In this document: one piece after another, positions 22,206-32,198 of the stretch
How the letters are laid out: each line of letters opens with the position of its first letter
How positions within the stretch are numbered: position 1 is the first letter of the stretch
Source: Pseudeuparius sepicola
Lineage: Eukaryota > Arthropoda > Insecta > Coleoptera > Anthribidae
Assembly (NCBI GenBank): GCA_963920635.1
Contig: OY987299.1
Span: forward strand, 30,210,901 to 30,274,900
Length of the DNA stretch: 64,000 nucleotides
Direction of reading: 5' to 3'
The notes under the pieces: model-generated
Told to the model about the DNA's origin: nothing
Databases searched by the model: none
The model's input: only the letters and a program-made list of their open reading frames with translations
Made by a program: the position numbers and the translations under genes

Positions 22206-23914
22206 TTAAATGATGATTTCTTCTCGGGTTTCCTTTTGTTTTGGGTTAATAGAAAATTTTTGAAAATGTTTTTTAATTAATTTGAGCAAGAGTAGTAATA
22301 AAACAATTAATATTATAATGAAAATAAAAATTGTAAAAATGTTAATTTTCTTTGTTTCAAGTGGTGACGACATGTCTTCTAAAATCTTCTTCTGTTCTTC
22401 AAGGGTGTCTTGAATACTTCTTGTTTCTTCTAAGTTGATTTTGTTGAGGCTGAGTTCTGGCAGACCTAGCTTCTTCGGGATGCTAGTGAGGTTTTTACTC
22501 GAAAAGTTTATAGAGGGTAAAGATACTTTTATAAAGGGTAGTTTGCTAGTTTTATAGCTTTGTAATATTATCGAATTTAATTTTAAAGTGCAATCGGAAA
22601 ACAGTTCAACTAAGTAACTTCCTTGTAGTGGTGTATTATTTGGTACTGAGTTTTTACAGGAACTAACAGCTATTCGCTTTGACGGAACAGTTATTAGCCA
22701 TTTATTTTTTGACAACTTTGGCTATCTCAACTTTTTGGATAGTAGTCTTGAAGGGAGAACAGTTCGTTAAATTTTTGAACGATATTAATTGCACCTCGCA
22801 AGGAGCGTCATCATCAACATGCGTAGGACTAACTTCTTCACAAATGTACTTGGTTTCTTCAATTTTCTTGCAGATTTTGTCCATGGAAACATACTTTTCA
22901 TTGTTAAGTGCAAGGAATGGTTTATAAGGTAGGCAAAAGTAAAAATCGGGTTCATTATTTTTTGGGATTGGTAATGGTAGGATTTTGTAATATTGGTATA
23001 ACTCTGATTCAACCAAGGGTATTTCTAAAATAAATGTGATACTGAACTCTTTTGAGTAGCTTTTAATTTCAATAAGTTTTTCGAAATTCAAAATATTATC
23101 AATAGTTGGTGAAAGAGGTACTTTGCCTAACTTTAAATATTTTTCAGATTCTTTTATTTCTAATAACAAGTCTATAGGATTTATGATTGAGTTATGTAAA
23201 GTATTCAATTTTGCAAAAGAAACTGCTAGTTCCATTCTATCAAATATATTGTAGATATTTTGGTATATATTAGTAAGTTGATGAATCAAAATATGAATTT
23301 GAAAATAATTGAAGTCATCTAGTTGGGCTTGAGCGAATTTCTCGAGAGCTTCTCGTATTTGATTAATTTTAAATTCTATTTGTTTTTGGTTGTGAGTTAT
23401 GTTTGTCACTGTTTCCTCAAATTTCTTAATGGTAGATTTTAATAACGTAATTTGACTGAAGGCAACACCCTTTAATTTGTTTTGATTTTCTTGTAAGTTT
23501 TTTATCTGCATGTCATATTTTTGGCTATCTTCTTGATCTAAATTTCCTGTAATACATTTAATGAGAGATCCCAAAGGATTAAGTAAGCCTCTTTTCTGTC
23601 TAGTTACATTTTGAATAGGATTTATTTGATTTATTTGTAAATCGATCTGCTTTTCTAATGCAAACAAATATGAAAATGAATTATTGTATTCGTCACCATA
23701 GTGTCCAATTTTACTTTTAATGTCATTATTAAGTTTATACACTTGATTTTTTATTTCTAAATATCTTGAAACTACTGGGGCTAAGTCGTATACTTGAACA
23801 AGTGGCCAGTGATTAGATACAATTTGTGTTGTTCCTAACTTGTATGGGAAGAGTCCGGGATAGGAGTTGAGGTTATGGAAGTTTGTGTCGGTTGCGTCGA
23901 TGGTCCAGGTCCAT
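22206..23914 (-). pseudogene. env: Env (errantivirus envelope, baculovirus F-like), frame broken
   Basis: The env frame is open from before the acceptor at 23915, overlapping the end of pol, to 22702, then continues in another frame to 22206. Visible features: a furin-type site RQKR followed by GLLNPLGSLIKCITG, the fusion-peptide block shared by errantivirus and baculovirus F proteins; a long helical, coiled-coil-like region rich in Ile, Asn and Gln; a cysteine cluster (ICEEVSPTHVDDDAPC); and, in the downstream frame, a membrane anchor (IFTIFIFIIILIVLLLLLL) with a short basic tail. The frame changes by one base near 22710, so no single ORF covers ectodomain and anchor. Confidence 0.88.
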
Positions 23915-25634
23915 CTGTAACAACGTGTTTTATTTTAGTCTCGTTTTTGTGTGTAATCTCCGTCTTGTTTGTTTTTGGGTTTTGTATTTCAATTTTTCCG
24001 TTTTCGAGAATTTTTGTAACCAAATAGGGGCCTGTAAATTTGGATTTTAATTTCGCTGACCTCGGATCCACTTGTTTAAAAACCTGAGTGCCTACTGTAA
24101 TTTCAGCGGCTGTCTTACTACTGTTTCGCTTGTTAATTATATTTTCCTTTTTGTCGACACAGTCGGAATGAATTTTATCATAAAGCGCTTTCGTGTTATT
24201 CTGATGATTGTTAACATATTCCGTGAAAACTTGAGCGGGTATAAGTGACATCGGATCGCGAGAGTCTGTATGACCTGAGATTATTTCAAAAGGCGTGTGA
24301 TTAGTATGAGAATGAATTGTGCTATTGTAAGCTATTATTGCGTATGTCATTAAGGTCGGTATATCAGATGTTTTGTCCTTTTCTCTAAGAATTCGAAGGT
24401 GCTCAATTAGGGTTGAATGTAGTCTTTCTATTGGGGAGTTTGACTCATGATGACGGGGGGTGGTGAAATGTACTTTTATATTATGAGTTTTCAATAAGTC
24501 ATCTAAAACGTCGTTTTTAAATTCTGAGCCGTTATCACAAACAATTAGCTTTGGAATTCCGTGGAATGAAAAGAAATTAACTAGTTGTTGGCAGGCCGAT
24601 ATTGCTGTTCCAAAGTATGGTAAAGCTTGAGCAAATTTCGAAAATTTGTCTATTAAAGTTAGAAATTTATATTTTCCTGTAATAAATGTGTCAATATGTA
24701 ATATTTCGAAAGGCCTAGAAGGGGTTTGAGTCAAAACTAGGGGTTCATTAGGAGGTCTTCTATTGTATTTTGACCGTTGACATATTTCGCATTGATTTAT
24801 GTACTTAGAAATATCGGATTTTTGAGATTTCCAATAGTAATTTTGTTTTAAAAATTTATAAGTTTCGTCGATTCCACGATGATTTGTCTTGCCTTCGTGT
24901 TTGTATTTTATAAGCATCTGTCTCTCTTCCGGTTTAACATTATTAATAGGTTTGGTACATTCGATAAGTTTGCAATTTTGAAAATGTGTATTAAGTGATT
25001 CTTGGAAGTAAGGCCGTAATTCTTTAGAATGAAAGTAAATATACATGGTTTTGTTACTTATGTATTCTCTTAAAAATTTTGTTATCTCATCAATATTGGT
25101 AGGTAAGGTTGCATAAATGATATGGTGGTCGTCAAAATTTTCTTGTTCAATTTTTGAGTATAACTCGTAGGGTGATTTTTTGATAATCATCTGGTTTGGT
25201 CGATTGTTAATAATTTCGTCTAATATTGGGATATTGGTCGTAGTTTCGGGGGCATTGATACTATGCGCAGTGGCATCAGTAGTCGGTGGTCGTATTTGTA
25301 TATTTTGCAAAATTCTTATTTTTTGTTTGGGGTTTTCAGGTAAGGTAAATTTTTGTAAATCATTCATTATTTCGTTAATTTCTTGCTTGTCAATATCATT
25401 CTGTTTTAAAGATTCGTCTAAGTCAGTAGTTAAGTCTGAAGTTGGGGAAGGATTAGGTAAAAATTTTGATTCTTGGCGCAAAAATTCATCTATGTCAAAG
25501 TCTATGTCTCCGGCATTATTAAAGGTAGATTGGGTTTCTATTGCATTTAACTGAATTCTAGAAAGGGCATCTGCATTGGAATTTTGTTTTCCTTTTTTAT
25601 ATATAATTTGGTAATCGAACGTTTGAGGCGCCAT
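23835..25634 (-). CDS. pol: Pol, integrase portion
   Basis: The 599-codon frame begins with the RNase H tail (QIIYKKGKQNSNADALSRI), then a variable linker. The integrase follows: a zinc-binding HHCC domain (HEGKTNH, CEICQ), the DDE core (HIDTF, VCDNGSEF, SPIERLHST) and a C-terminal GPY/F module (KFTGPYLVTKIL). The last residues overlap the start of the env frame, as in gypsy. Integrase inserts the cDNA, here with a 4-bp duplication. The ATG at 25634 is not a natural start; the protein would be released from Pol. All catalytic residues appear intact. Confidence 0.93.
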   Translation of the reverse strand: MAPQTFDYQIIYKKGKQNSNADALSRIQLNAIETQSTFNNAGDIDFDIDEFLRQESKFLPNPSPTSDLTTDLDESLKQNDIDKQEINEIMNDLQKFTLPENPKQKIRILQNIQIRPPTTDATAHSINAPETTTNIPILDEIINNRPNQMIIKKSPYELYSKIEQENFDDHHIIYATLPTNIDEITKFLREYISNKTMYIYFHSKELRPYFQESLNTHFQNCKLIECTKPINNVKPEERQMLIKYKHEGKTNHRGIDETYKFLKQNYYWKSQKSDISKYINQCEICQRSKYNRRPPNEPLVLTQTPSRPFEILHIDTFITGKYKFLTLIDKFSKFAQALPYFGTAISACQQLVNFFSFHGIPKLIVCDNGSEFKNDVLDDLLKTHNIKVHFTTPRHHESNSPIERLHSTLIEHLRILREKDKTSDIPTLMTYAIIAYNSTIHSHTNHTPFEIISGHTDSRDPMSLIPAQVFTEYVNNHQNNTKALYDKIHSDCVDKKENIINKRNSSKTAAEITVGTQVFKQVDPRSAKLKSKFTGPYLVTKILENGKIEIQNPKTNKTEITHKNETKIKHVVTDGPGPSTQPTQTSITSTPIPDSSHTS

Positions 25635-26968
25635 CTGACTAATTTGGAGTTAGGTTCTTTCAGATTAAAGAGCCAAACGAGAGGGCGATGATCTGTGTAT
25701 ATAAAGAATTTTCTACCGTATAGATAAGGCCTAAAATACTTGCATGACCATAAAATTCCGAGTAATTCACGCTCAATAGTCGAATATTTTTGTTCCGTAT
25801 TGTTGAGGGTGCGTGATGCGTATGCGATTGGCGAATCGTTAGGCGGGGTTCCTTGTGACAGGACTGCTCCTAATGCTACACTAGAGGCATCTGTTGTTAG
25901 AACGAAGGGTTTGTCAAATTCTGGATATTTTAAAATAGGGGCATTTATCAGCAAATCTTTTAAATGATTAAAAGCTTCGATAAATTTCGGAGAGTGATCT
26001 ACTTTACGGTTTTTCTTGAGGCATTCAGTTAAGGGTTTACTAATTTTGGAAAAATCTTTGATAAACTTACGGTAGTAACCAGCTAAACCTAAAAATGACT
26101 TAATTTCTTTTTGCGTACGGGGTATAGGAAAATCTTTAACTGCCTTAATTTTATCCGGGTTGGGCTTAACTCCGTCAGTGGTAATTTGGTGTCCTAAATA
26201 AGCTACTTCTTTATGTAAAAATTCCGATTTGTCCAGTTGGACTTTAAAGTTTGATTCTCTAAGGCGTTGGAAAACTGATTTTAGTCTGTCTATATGTTCT
26301 TGTAAAGATGTCGAGAAAATTATAATGTCGTCGAGGTACACTAAACATGTTTCGTTTTGTAATCCGCGCAGAACATTATTTATAACCCTTTGGAACGTAG
26401 AGGGTGAGTTTTTAAGTCCAAATGGCATTCTTTTGAATTCAAAATGACCGGTGTCTGTAGAAAATGCTGTTTTTGGGATGTCGTCCGGTGACATTTCTAT
26501 TTGGTGAAAGCCGTTCGCCAAATCGAGTGTCGAGAAGTATTGGGCTTTTCCGAGTTTGTCTAGAATGTCCGAAATGTTTGGTAATGGAAATTTGTCGTCA
26601 ATTGTCTTGTCATTAAGTTTGCGATAGTCAATCACAATCCTCCATTTTCGTTTTCCTGATGCGTCCATTTTTTTTGGTACTACCCAAATGGGGCTACTCC
26701 ACGGGGAATTTGAATGTTGGATTATGCCGTTAGATAACATTTTGCTAATTTGCGTTTTGACTTCTTGTCTGTGAATTTCGGGGTATCGATATGTTTTTGT
26801 GAAAATGGGAGATTCGTCAGTCAATTTAATTTTGTGTTTTATTTGGTTCGTGAATGTCAAAGGAGTATTTTCTACATAAAAAATATCTCGGTATTCGAAA
26901 CATAATTTTCGAATTGCGTCATATTCTTCTTGATTACAGTGACTTAAGCGTAAATTTTTTAAATTCTG
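25547..26968 (-). pseudogene. pol: Pol, reverse transcriptase and RNase H portion (frame displaced)
   Basis: The open frame of 437 codons (ATG at 26860, but homology starts near 26960 with NQEEYDAIRKLC) carries the full RT palm: WVVPKK, RIVIDYRKLN, TLDLANGFHQI (first catalytic Asp), FGLKNSPSTFQR and VYLDDIIIF (YxDD box). The thumb and RNase H follow: LTTDASSVALGAVLSQ, ERELLGILW and YTDHRPLVWLF. All expected catalytic acidic residues are visible. The frame changes near 25618, where homology passes into the integrase frame and this frame ends in about 24 unrelated codons. It is not translatable as part of one Pol in the given sequence. Confidence 0.92.
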
Positions 26969-27686
26969 TTTTTTTTTCGAAAAAATTTATTTCAGCTTCA
27001 TTGATTAGTACAACATCAAAGGGCTTAAGAAATTTAATTTTGATTGGATTTTCCGAAATATTAGTAACAAAGGTAGTAGCGAATGAATCTACAATATTGC
27101 AAACTGCTTCAGGCATCTCTGCTTTTCCAAAATTTGTGTAAGGTAAGATACAAGTGCCAGAAATTTTATTTACGGGTACTTTTATTTTTTGTACGCTTCG
27201 GGGCTGTATAATTATTTCTAATGTCGTGAAATTTGCATTTATGAAATTTGAAACGATATATTCAGTGTTATTTAAGGGAATAGCTACATAAGGCGTAACT
27301 AGATAGTCACAACGTAAATCGATATTTGACATAATTTTATGTTTTAAGAAATCGGTGCCAAATAATCCTGCATAATTTTTTGAAAAATCAAATAAATAAA
27401 ATTTATGGTTTCCATTCATTTGAAATGAGGGAAAAACTGGAATTTCCATCGCTTCGTTATGTATGGATCTAGCGTGGGCTGTTTTTACACAAAAAGGTTC
27501 TTCGAAAATAAAATCTGTAAAGTATTGATGAGCTAATTCGGGATTAATAAAACTTCTTGAACTACCTGTGTCTATTAAAAAATTTGCGTTTAGTTCGGGG
27601 AGATAAACGTAAGGTAAGGTGGTTTCGTCGGTATTATTTAGATAAATTACGTTGTAGGGTTTTGGTTCGGAGTTATCTGAAAATTT
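26934..27686 (-). CDS. pol: Pol, protease portion
   Basis: In the -1 frame relative to gag the sequence contains FLIDTGSSRSFINPE (about 27580-27550), the retroviral aspartic protease active site DTGS. It continues through a segment with GLFGTDFL, matching the flap/ILG-like C-terminal part of errantivirus proteases, into the spacer before reverse transcriptase. It ends at a stop (26936-26934) just after a 9-base T-run on the plus strand (26969-26977). The reverse transcriptase that should follow lies in a different frame from the run onward. PR and integrase share one frame; only the RT segment between is displaced. Confidence 0.85.
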   Translation of the reverse strand, partial: KFSDNSEPKPYNVIYLNNTDETTLPYVYLPELNANFLIDTGSSRSFINPELAHQYFTDFIFEEPFCVKTAHARSIHNEAMEIPVFPSFQMNGNHKFYLFDFSKNYAGLFGTDFLKHKIMSNIDLRCDYLVTPYVAIPLNNTEYIVSNFINANFTTLEIIIQPRSVQKIKVPVNKISGTCILPYTNFGKAEMPEAVCNIVDSFATTFVTNISENPIKIKFLKPFDVVLINEAEINFFEKKTEFKKFTLKSL

Positions 27687-28888
27687 TCGTTTTCAGTTGT
27701 TTTGTCTGAGGGTTGGGAAAAGTCGGTATATTCGTCAAAATTCGGGTGTTCTGGGTAATATAAAAATTGGGATAATTCGTCATTTTCGTAGTAGCTTCCG
27801 TCAGGAATTTGAGGTTCAATTTGTAAGGTTGTTTCGGTACTCTCTACGGGGTCAATAACTTGGTTATAGCATTCTTCAGAAATAAAATTTTGATGTAAAA
27901 CTGTATTTCCTGTTGTAGTGTCCATTGGTTCGTTTTTAGTTATTCGAGTAATTTTAGAGAAAGGTTTTGGAAAATTTTGAGGGGATCTTTGAAATTGATT
28001 CGGTTGATACTGATTTGATTGGTATTGATTTGGTTGATACTGAGGTCTAAAATTGGGATTTTGAAATCTTTGCATAGTGGATGGTGAATTAAAATTTCTA
28101 TATTGGTTATTATAAGATGGTGAAGGGATATTTTTTGGTGGAAATTGAGGTTGTACGTTAGGTCGGGGATAATTAGAAAAAGTCGTTGGTTGGTACGTTG
28201 GTGGTCTTGGATAAGATTGGGTACTTGTAGAAGGTTGTAATCTCATGTTAGGTCGTGAATTTTGAAAATTAGGAACTATTTTAGTTTGTGGAATTTGTGA
28301 ACGATTTTTGTAATATAAAAAGTTTTCTTCTTCTCGGACGAAAGCCATAGCTTGCTCCAAGGAATCGGGATTTTTTAATCTTACTATAAGCTGTAAATGA
28401 TAATTGAGTCCATTGATAAAAGTTTTGAGAATAAGAGCTTCATACTGAGTTATTTTCAAAAGTTTTACGTTTGCTGTATCGTTAGAAGCATTAATTTTAG
28501 AGACCAGTAGACTTCTAGCGTCTTGTAATTTTAAGCCAAAATTATGATTGTTTTCATTTTTATCGGGTCTTAAAGATATAATATCTTGTATAATACAGTC
28601 CTCTGTTCTTTGATCAGAAAAAGTGACAATTAGGGCATTTTTAATAAGTTCCCAAGAATTAAGTTCTACTCGAGAAGCTATTAAGTCAGCTGCTCTTCCA
28701 ACTAGCTTACTTATGACAGTATCAAACAGACAAACATTTATCGGTGCGAGAGGGGTTGTAGCATTTTGATGGTTGGTGAGAAAGTTTTCAACGCAACGAA
28801 TAAATCTGTTAATTTGTTTAGGGTTTCCGTCGAATCGAGGAATGTTGTCGGCTTGGTACCTTATCATTTGATAGTCTGGGTTTGCCAT
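27647..28888 (-). CDS. gag: Gag polyprotein
   Basis: The frame is open from 29062, but that first codon is GTG; the first ATG is at 28888-28886 (MANPDYQ), giving about 413 residues to TAA at 27649-27647. The N-terminal half is a helical capsid-like region with FDGNPKQINRFIRCVENFL, WELIKNALIVTFSD and QYEALILKTFINGL blocks, typical of Ty3/gypsy Gag (retrotrans_gag-like). The C-terminal half is rich in Pro, Gln and Asn with repeated QYQ[SP]NQ units, suited to RNA binding. No CCHC zinc knuckle is seen, as in many errantiviruses. A -1 shift site at 27686-27680 leads into pol. Confidence 0.88.
   Translation of the reverse strand: MANPDYQMIRYQADNIPRFDGNPKQINRFIRCVENFLTNHQNATTPLAPINVCLFDTVISKLVGRAADLIASRVELNSWELIKNALIVTFSDQRTEDCIIQDIISLRPDKNENNHNFGLKLQDARSLLVSKINASNDTANVKLLKITQYEALILKTFINGLNYHLQLIVRLKNPDSLEQAMAFVREEENFLYYKNRSQIPQTKIVPNFQNSRPNMRLQPSTSTQSYPRPPTYQPTTFSNYPRPNVQPQFPPKNIPSPSYNNQYRNFNSPSTMQRFQNPNFRPQYQPNQYQSNQYQPNQFQRSPQNFPKPFSKITRITKNEPMDTTTGNTVLHQNFISEECYNQVIDPVESTETTLQIEPQIPDGSYYENDELSQFLYYPEHPNFDEYTDFSQPSDKTTENENFQITPNQNPTT
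27680..27686 (-). promoter_or_regulatory. Putative -1 ribosomal frameshift site between gag and pol
   Basis: Minus-strand A AAT TTT fits the X XXY YYZ rule in the gag frame. From here the -1 frame is open through the protease, whereas gag stops 31 bases on. It is the only canonical slippery heptamer I saw in the overlap. A downstream stimulator structure was not checked. Confidence 0.5.
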
Positions 28889-29066
28889 AGTACTTGAAAT
28901 TGTTGAATTTACTGGGTTAGAAGTAGGAATATTTTCAATTTCCGAAAGTTGGAGAGTGTTAAACAAATTTGCTAAATCTAAAAGTTCGTCCAGATTGGCG
29001 AAACAGAAATATAAACAATATATACAAAAAGGGGTTAATATGAATTTTGTTTTAGGATTCACTTAC

Positions 29067-29095
29067 AATGCTAAGATGAAGATGTTTTTCTTCAT
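29067..29095 (-). CDS. env: Putative env leader exon (signal-peptide start)
   Basis: ATG at 29095-29093 is followed by nine codons rich in hydrophobic residues after two lysines, then a consensus donor GTAAGT at 29066-29061. The exon ends two bases into a codon. The best acceptor before the env frame (TTGTTACAG ending at 23915) supplies the one base needed. In unspliced RNA the same ATG would give a 10-codon ORF stopping at TAA inside the donor, upstream of the gag ATG. Splicing of env is established for gypsy; this particular junction is inferred. Confidence 0.55.
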
Positions 29096-29334
29096 GGAAA
29101 TCTTCTTTTTCTTCTTAACCTACGGGTGCAATAGGAAAAACGATGCTGTCTTCTCCCTGCGGTGACCAAAAGGGTTGTAGGACGATGCTGTTCCTGGGGT
29201 CCCCTGGTCTGTTGAGCCGTCTTGTAAGAGCCAAGTCCACACCTTTCGGTTTCACACTGTTTTTAACCGAAGATTCGGAACCGATCGCGAGTCGATATCT
29301 ATCGATAGGTCGAAAAAGGCAACAGTGATCCGCA

Positions 29335-29345
29335 CGACTGCGCCA
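29335..29345 (-). other. Primer binding site for tRNA-Ser
   Basis: Minus-strand TGGCGCAGTCG overlaps the last base of the 5' LTR. It is complementary to the CGACTGCGCCA 3' end typical of insect tRNA-Ser, the primer used by the 17.6/297 group of errantiviruses. Confidence 0.85.
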
Positions 29346-29513
29346 GTTACGTGGGCGAGCGTAACAAATTTGTTTTTAAAAAGATGTTTATTGGCAAAAG
29401 TTACAAGAGAGACTGTCGTAATAGAACATGTTTTAGTATATATAATATTAAAAGTGTCTTCTCAGCATGTAGCGTCTTCTTTCCAGAAACATGGCATATG
29501 TGTTCATGTAACT
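29345..29513 (-). repeat. 5' LTR of the errantivirus
   Basis: Same 169-bp sequence as the other LTR. It would hold the promoter for the minus-strand transcript; CGGG follows at 29514-29517. Confidence 0.95.
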
Positions 29514-29790
29514 CGGGTGATTGTTGAGATATGACATAAACTTGTGTTTTTAAAATGTAAACCATAGTTGGCTGTGACCTTATCAAACAGGCCATTTTTT
29601 GAGCTTTCCAAAAATGTAATACTCTGCATAGTTATTATAATAAATAAAATAGGTATAGCTAATTTTATGATTTTTTTTTTAATTTTCACATAGTCGGCCA
29701 TGGAATATTTTCATAAAATTACGTTCTATCTTTCTTTCTAACTTTCTAATATTTTGTTTTTAGCTGGTAACAAAATAAAACAAAAATTAT

Positions 29791-30095
29791 CATGATGGAG
29801 CTCCACCACATAATTATTTGCCCGTAAGAAATTTCCTAGATCAGCTCTATCCAAATAGTTGGATAGGGAGAAATAGACCTATTTCCTGGCAGCCCCGATC
29901 CCCCGATTTGTCTGTTTTGGATTTTTTTTGTGGAGAACAATGGTACAAAATAAAGTATTAGAAGCAATTGCCAGTATTGAGAGGAGCTCTCTAAGAAAGG
30001 CGACAAATTCAATTTTAAAAAGATGCAATACTTATTTGCATAAATAATAATAATGGTGGATTGTTTGATCACCTTTTTTATTTTAAAAGGTTACC
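29791..30095 (+). pseudogene. Transposase C-terminal remnant (second palindrome)
   Basis: Plus-strand HDGAPPHNYLPVRNFL, NSWIGRN and SPDLSVLDFF repeat the core of 17218-17542. A frame change follows DFF (near 29926), and a deletion relative to the other copy removes the block between NKV and EAIASI. It ends in a NNGG-like tail. The shared core with different breaks shows both copies descend from one internally deleted element. Confidence 0.78.
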
Positions 30096-30404
30096 TTATA
30101 AAATAATAATAATTTGAATTTGAGTTTTTTAATTTTTGTTTCATTTTGTTACATTTTGTTACCAGCTAAAAACAAAATATTGGAAAGTTTTAAGTATGTC
30201 TAATTATAAAATAGAACCTATAATTATAAAAATATTCCATAGCTATGTGAAAATTAAAAAAAAAAATCAGAAAATTAGCCATAGCTCTTTTATTTTTTAT
30301 AATAACTATGCCGAGTATTATATCTTTGGAAAGCTCAAAAAATGGCCGATTTTATAAGGCCACTGCCAACTATGATTTACATTTAAAAAACACAAGTTTA
30401 TGTC

Positions 30405-30456
<52 letters not shown>
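30405..30456. repeat. (AT)n microsatellite
   Basis: About 50 bp of nearly pure AT dinucleotide with one TGTA interruption, inside the right arm of a palindromic element. Confidence 0.9.
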
Positions 30457-30459
<3 letters not shown>

Positions 30460-30864
30460 AAAAATCACAAACAACATAAAACAACATAAGATTACCTTAT
30501 TAAGCCCAAAATTATCTAAAATTTTTGTTTCTACAGTTTTTCTGTATAATCAGAAATAACGGAGCTACAGAGATCTAATGAAATAGCAAAAAATCGCTCT
30601 TTTCAAAATATCTAGAAAGCCATGAACTTTTTTAAAAATCCAAAAGGGACATTAGATTGACCATTGAAAACTGCAATTCTTTCCCCATTTAACCTTTGTT
30701 CTAGCTCTGCTAGTTTCCGAGATCCCCATAGTGGGCATCGGAAAAAACTCACCCTGTCTATTTACAAAATAGCCTAAATCGTATAAGAAAACTGGAAACC
30801 TTGAATGTGCCAACAATAGCATCTTTTTAAAACGTTGAAACAAAACAAGTTTCCTTTGGTAATG

Positions 30865-31744
30865 TACAGGGTTATTCACTGAGAATTGCCCCCCCACCTA
30901 ACTTTTTTGTTTTTAAGATAAAAGGGTGATTCAAAAAACAAAATCAATGGTTCGGCGAATACTTTTTTATGCCATGACCGTTTAGTGTACAGGGTGTTCC
31001 AAAAAAGTAGGACCAATGGCAACTCAATTTTTTTAAATGGAACGCCCTGTATATTATTGGATTTTTGAAATCTGCTCATCAAGGCAATCAAAATGATATT
31101 TTGTGGCATTATCTTTTTCCGTTTTTGAAAAATTCCGTATTCAAATTTTATACTAAATTTATTTAACTCGAATTTGTGGATCTCGTGATAAAGATAGACG
31201 ATCAATGTAATAACGAAAAATATTTGTTTTAAACAAGAGAGTAACATAGTGAAACTCCAAAATGTTTAGGAGCTTTTACGATTTTCCTGAAATTCTTTAT
31301 TTCGAGAATAAAATCAGTAAAATTTGAAAAGGCTCCTGAATATTTTGGAGTTTCACTATATTACTCTCTTGTTTAAAACAAATATTTTTCATTGTTACAT
31401 TGATCGTCTATCTTTATCACGAGATCCACAAATTCGAGTTAAATAAATTTAGTATAAAATTTGAATACGGAATTTTTCAAAAACGGAAAAAGATAATACC
31501 ACAAAGTTTATATCATTTTGATTGGCTTGATGAGCAGATTTCAAAAATCCAATAATATACAGGGTGTTCCATTTAAAAAAATTAAGTTGTCATTCTTCAT
31601 ACTTTTTTGGAACACCCTGTACACTAAACGGTCATGGCATAAAAAAGTATTCGCCGAACCATTGATTTTGTTTTTTGAATCACCCTTTTATCTTAAAAAA
31701 CAAAAAAGTTAGGTGGGGGCCAATTCTCAGTGAATAACCCTGTA
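30865..31744. mobile_element. Long palindromic element (TACAGGGTTATTCACTGAG family), copy 1
   Basis: TACAGGGTTATTCACTGAGA is mirrored by CTCAGTGAATAACCCTGTA. Each arm contains a smaller ACAGGGTGTTCC..GGAACGCCCTGTA hairpin (30989-31053 and 31559-31623). Near-identical copy at 45884-46754. Confidence 0.85.
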
Positions 31745-31848
31745 CCTATACCTATAATATATCGTTGAGTTTACCAATAAATCGGTATCTGAAAATTTCA
31801 AGATTCCATTCAAATTTAACATTCTGGACAAATTTATAATAATATAAT

Positions 31849-32190
31849 CAATGACGTCAAAACCTATAGACGTGGTGCCCCATTGTGAAAATACCTTTTA
31901 TTTTGACTCCAAGATTAAATATATCTATACTACTCTAAAAACAAAGACAGAAAGTCAACCATCAACCAACCGGTGATTCCCGTTTATAGCTCCTCCAGAA
32001 TCACACTTAGATATCGCATGTTTTTTCTTGTTTGGGGGCGCAGGGAAGCATCGGAACCTCACCTGAAGGGACAATTTCTGACAATCTCGCGACATTTTCG
32101 GAATAATTTAATGGAGCGCTTAGATTGTGATTAGTTCTGGGCGTCAAGCGTTTATCAAAACAAATCTGTCTATAGGTTCTTACGTCATTG
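31849..32190 (+). mobile_element. MITE with 8-bp target duplication (CAATGACGTC family)
   Basis: Ends CAATGACGTCAAAACCTATA and TATAGGTTCTTACGTCATTG are inverted. A perfect duplication, AATATAAT, flanks it (31841-31848 and 32191-32198). CA..TG ends and 8-bp duplication fit hAT. 342 bp; truncated relative at 15313-15593. Confidence 0.85.
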
Positions 32191-32198
32191 AATATAAT

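Larger units (their letters stand above)
21988..29513 (-). mobile_element. Ty3/gypsy LTR retrotransposon with env (errantivirus type), full length
   Basis: Two LTRs of 169 bp (21988-22156 and 29345-29513) appear identical base for base, start AGTTAC and end GTAACT, and are flanked by the same 4-bp target, CGGG (21984-21987 and 29514-29517). On the minus strand the order is leader, gag, protease, reverse transcriptase, RNase H, integrase and env. The primer site matches tRNA-Ser. Identical LTRs imply a recent insertion, yet reading frames break in pol (T-run 26969-26977 and near 25618) and in env (near 22710). Either the copy was mobilised by others or small indel errors are present. AGTTA ends, the 4-bp duplication and env are typical of insect errantiviruses. 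Confidence 0.95.
29514..30758. mobile_element. Giant palindrome with transposase remnant, second copy (left part missing)
   Basis: It shares arms and core with 16617-18113; the right end GATCCCCATAGTGGGCATCG..CACCCTGT is intact. The left arm starts only at GTTGAGATATGACATAAAC beside the errantivirus target site. The sequence on the other side of the retroelement is not the missing arm, so truncation preceded that insertion. The right arm is expanded by an (AT)n run. Confidence 0.8.

Noticed and set aside
25180..25554. 124-codon plus frame
   Set aside because: Shadow of the integrase-containing pol frame on the opposite strand.
30876..31247. 123-codon frame with relatives at 31518 and 46407
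   Set aside because: All lie in arms of the TACAGGGTTATTC palindromes; conservation follows the repeat, with frame breaks between copies.
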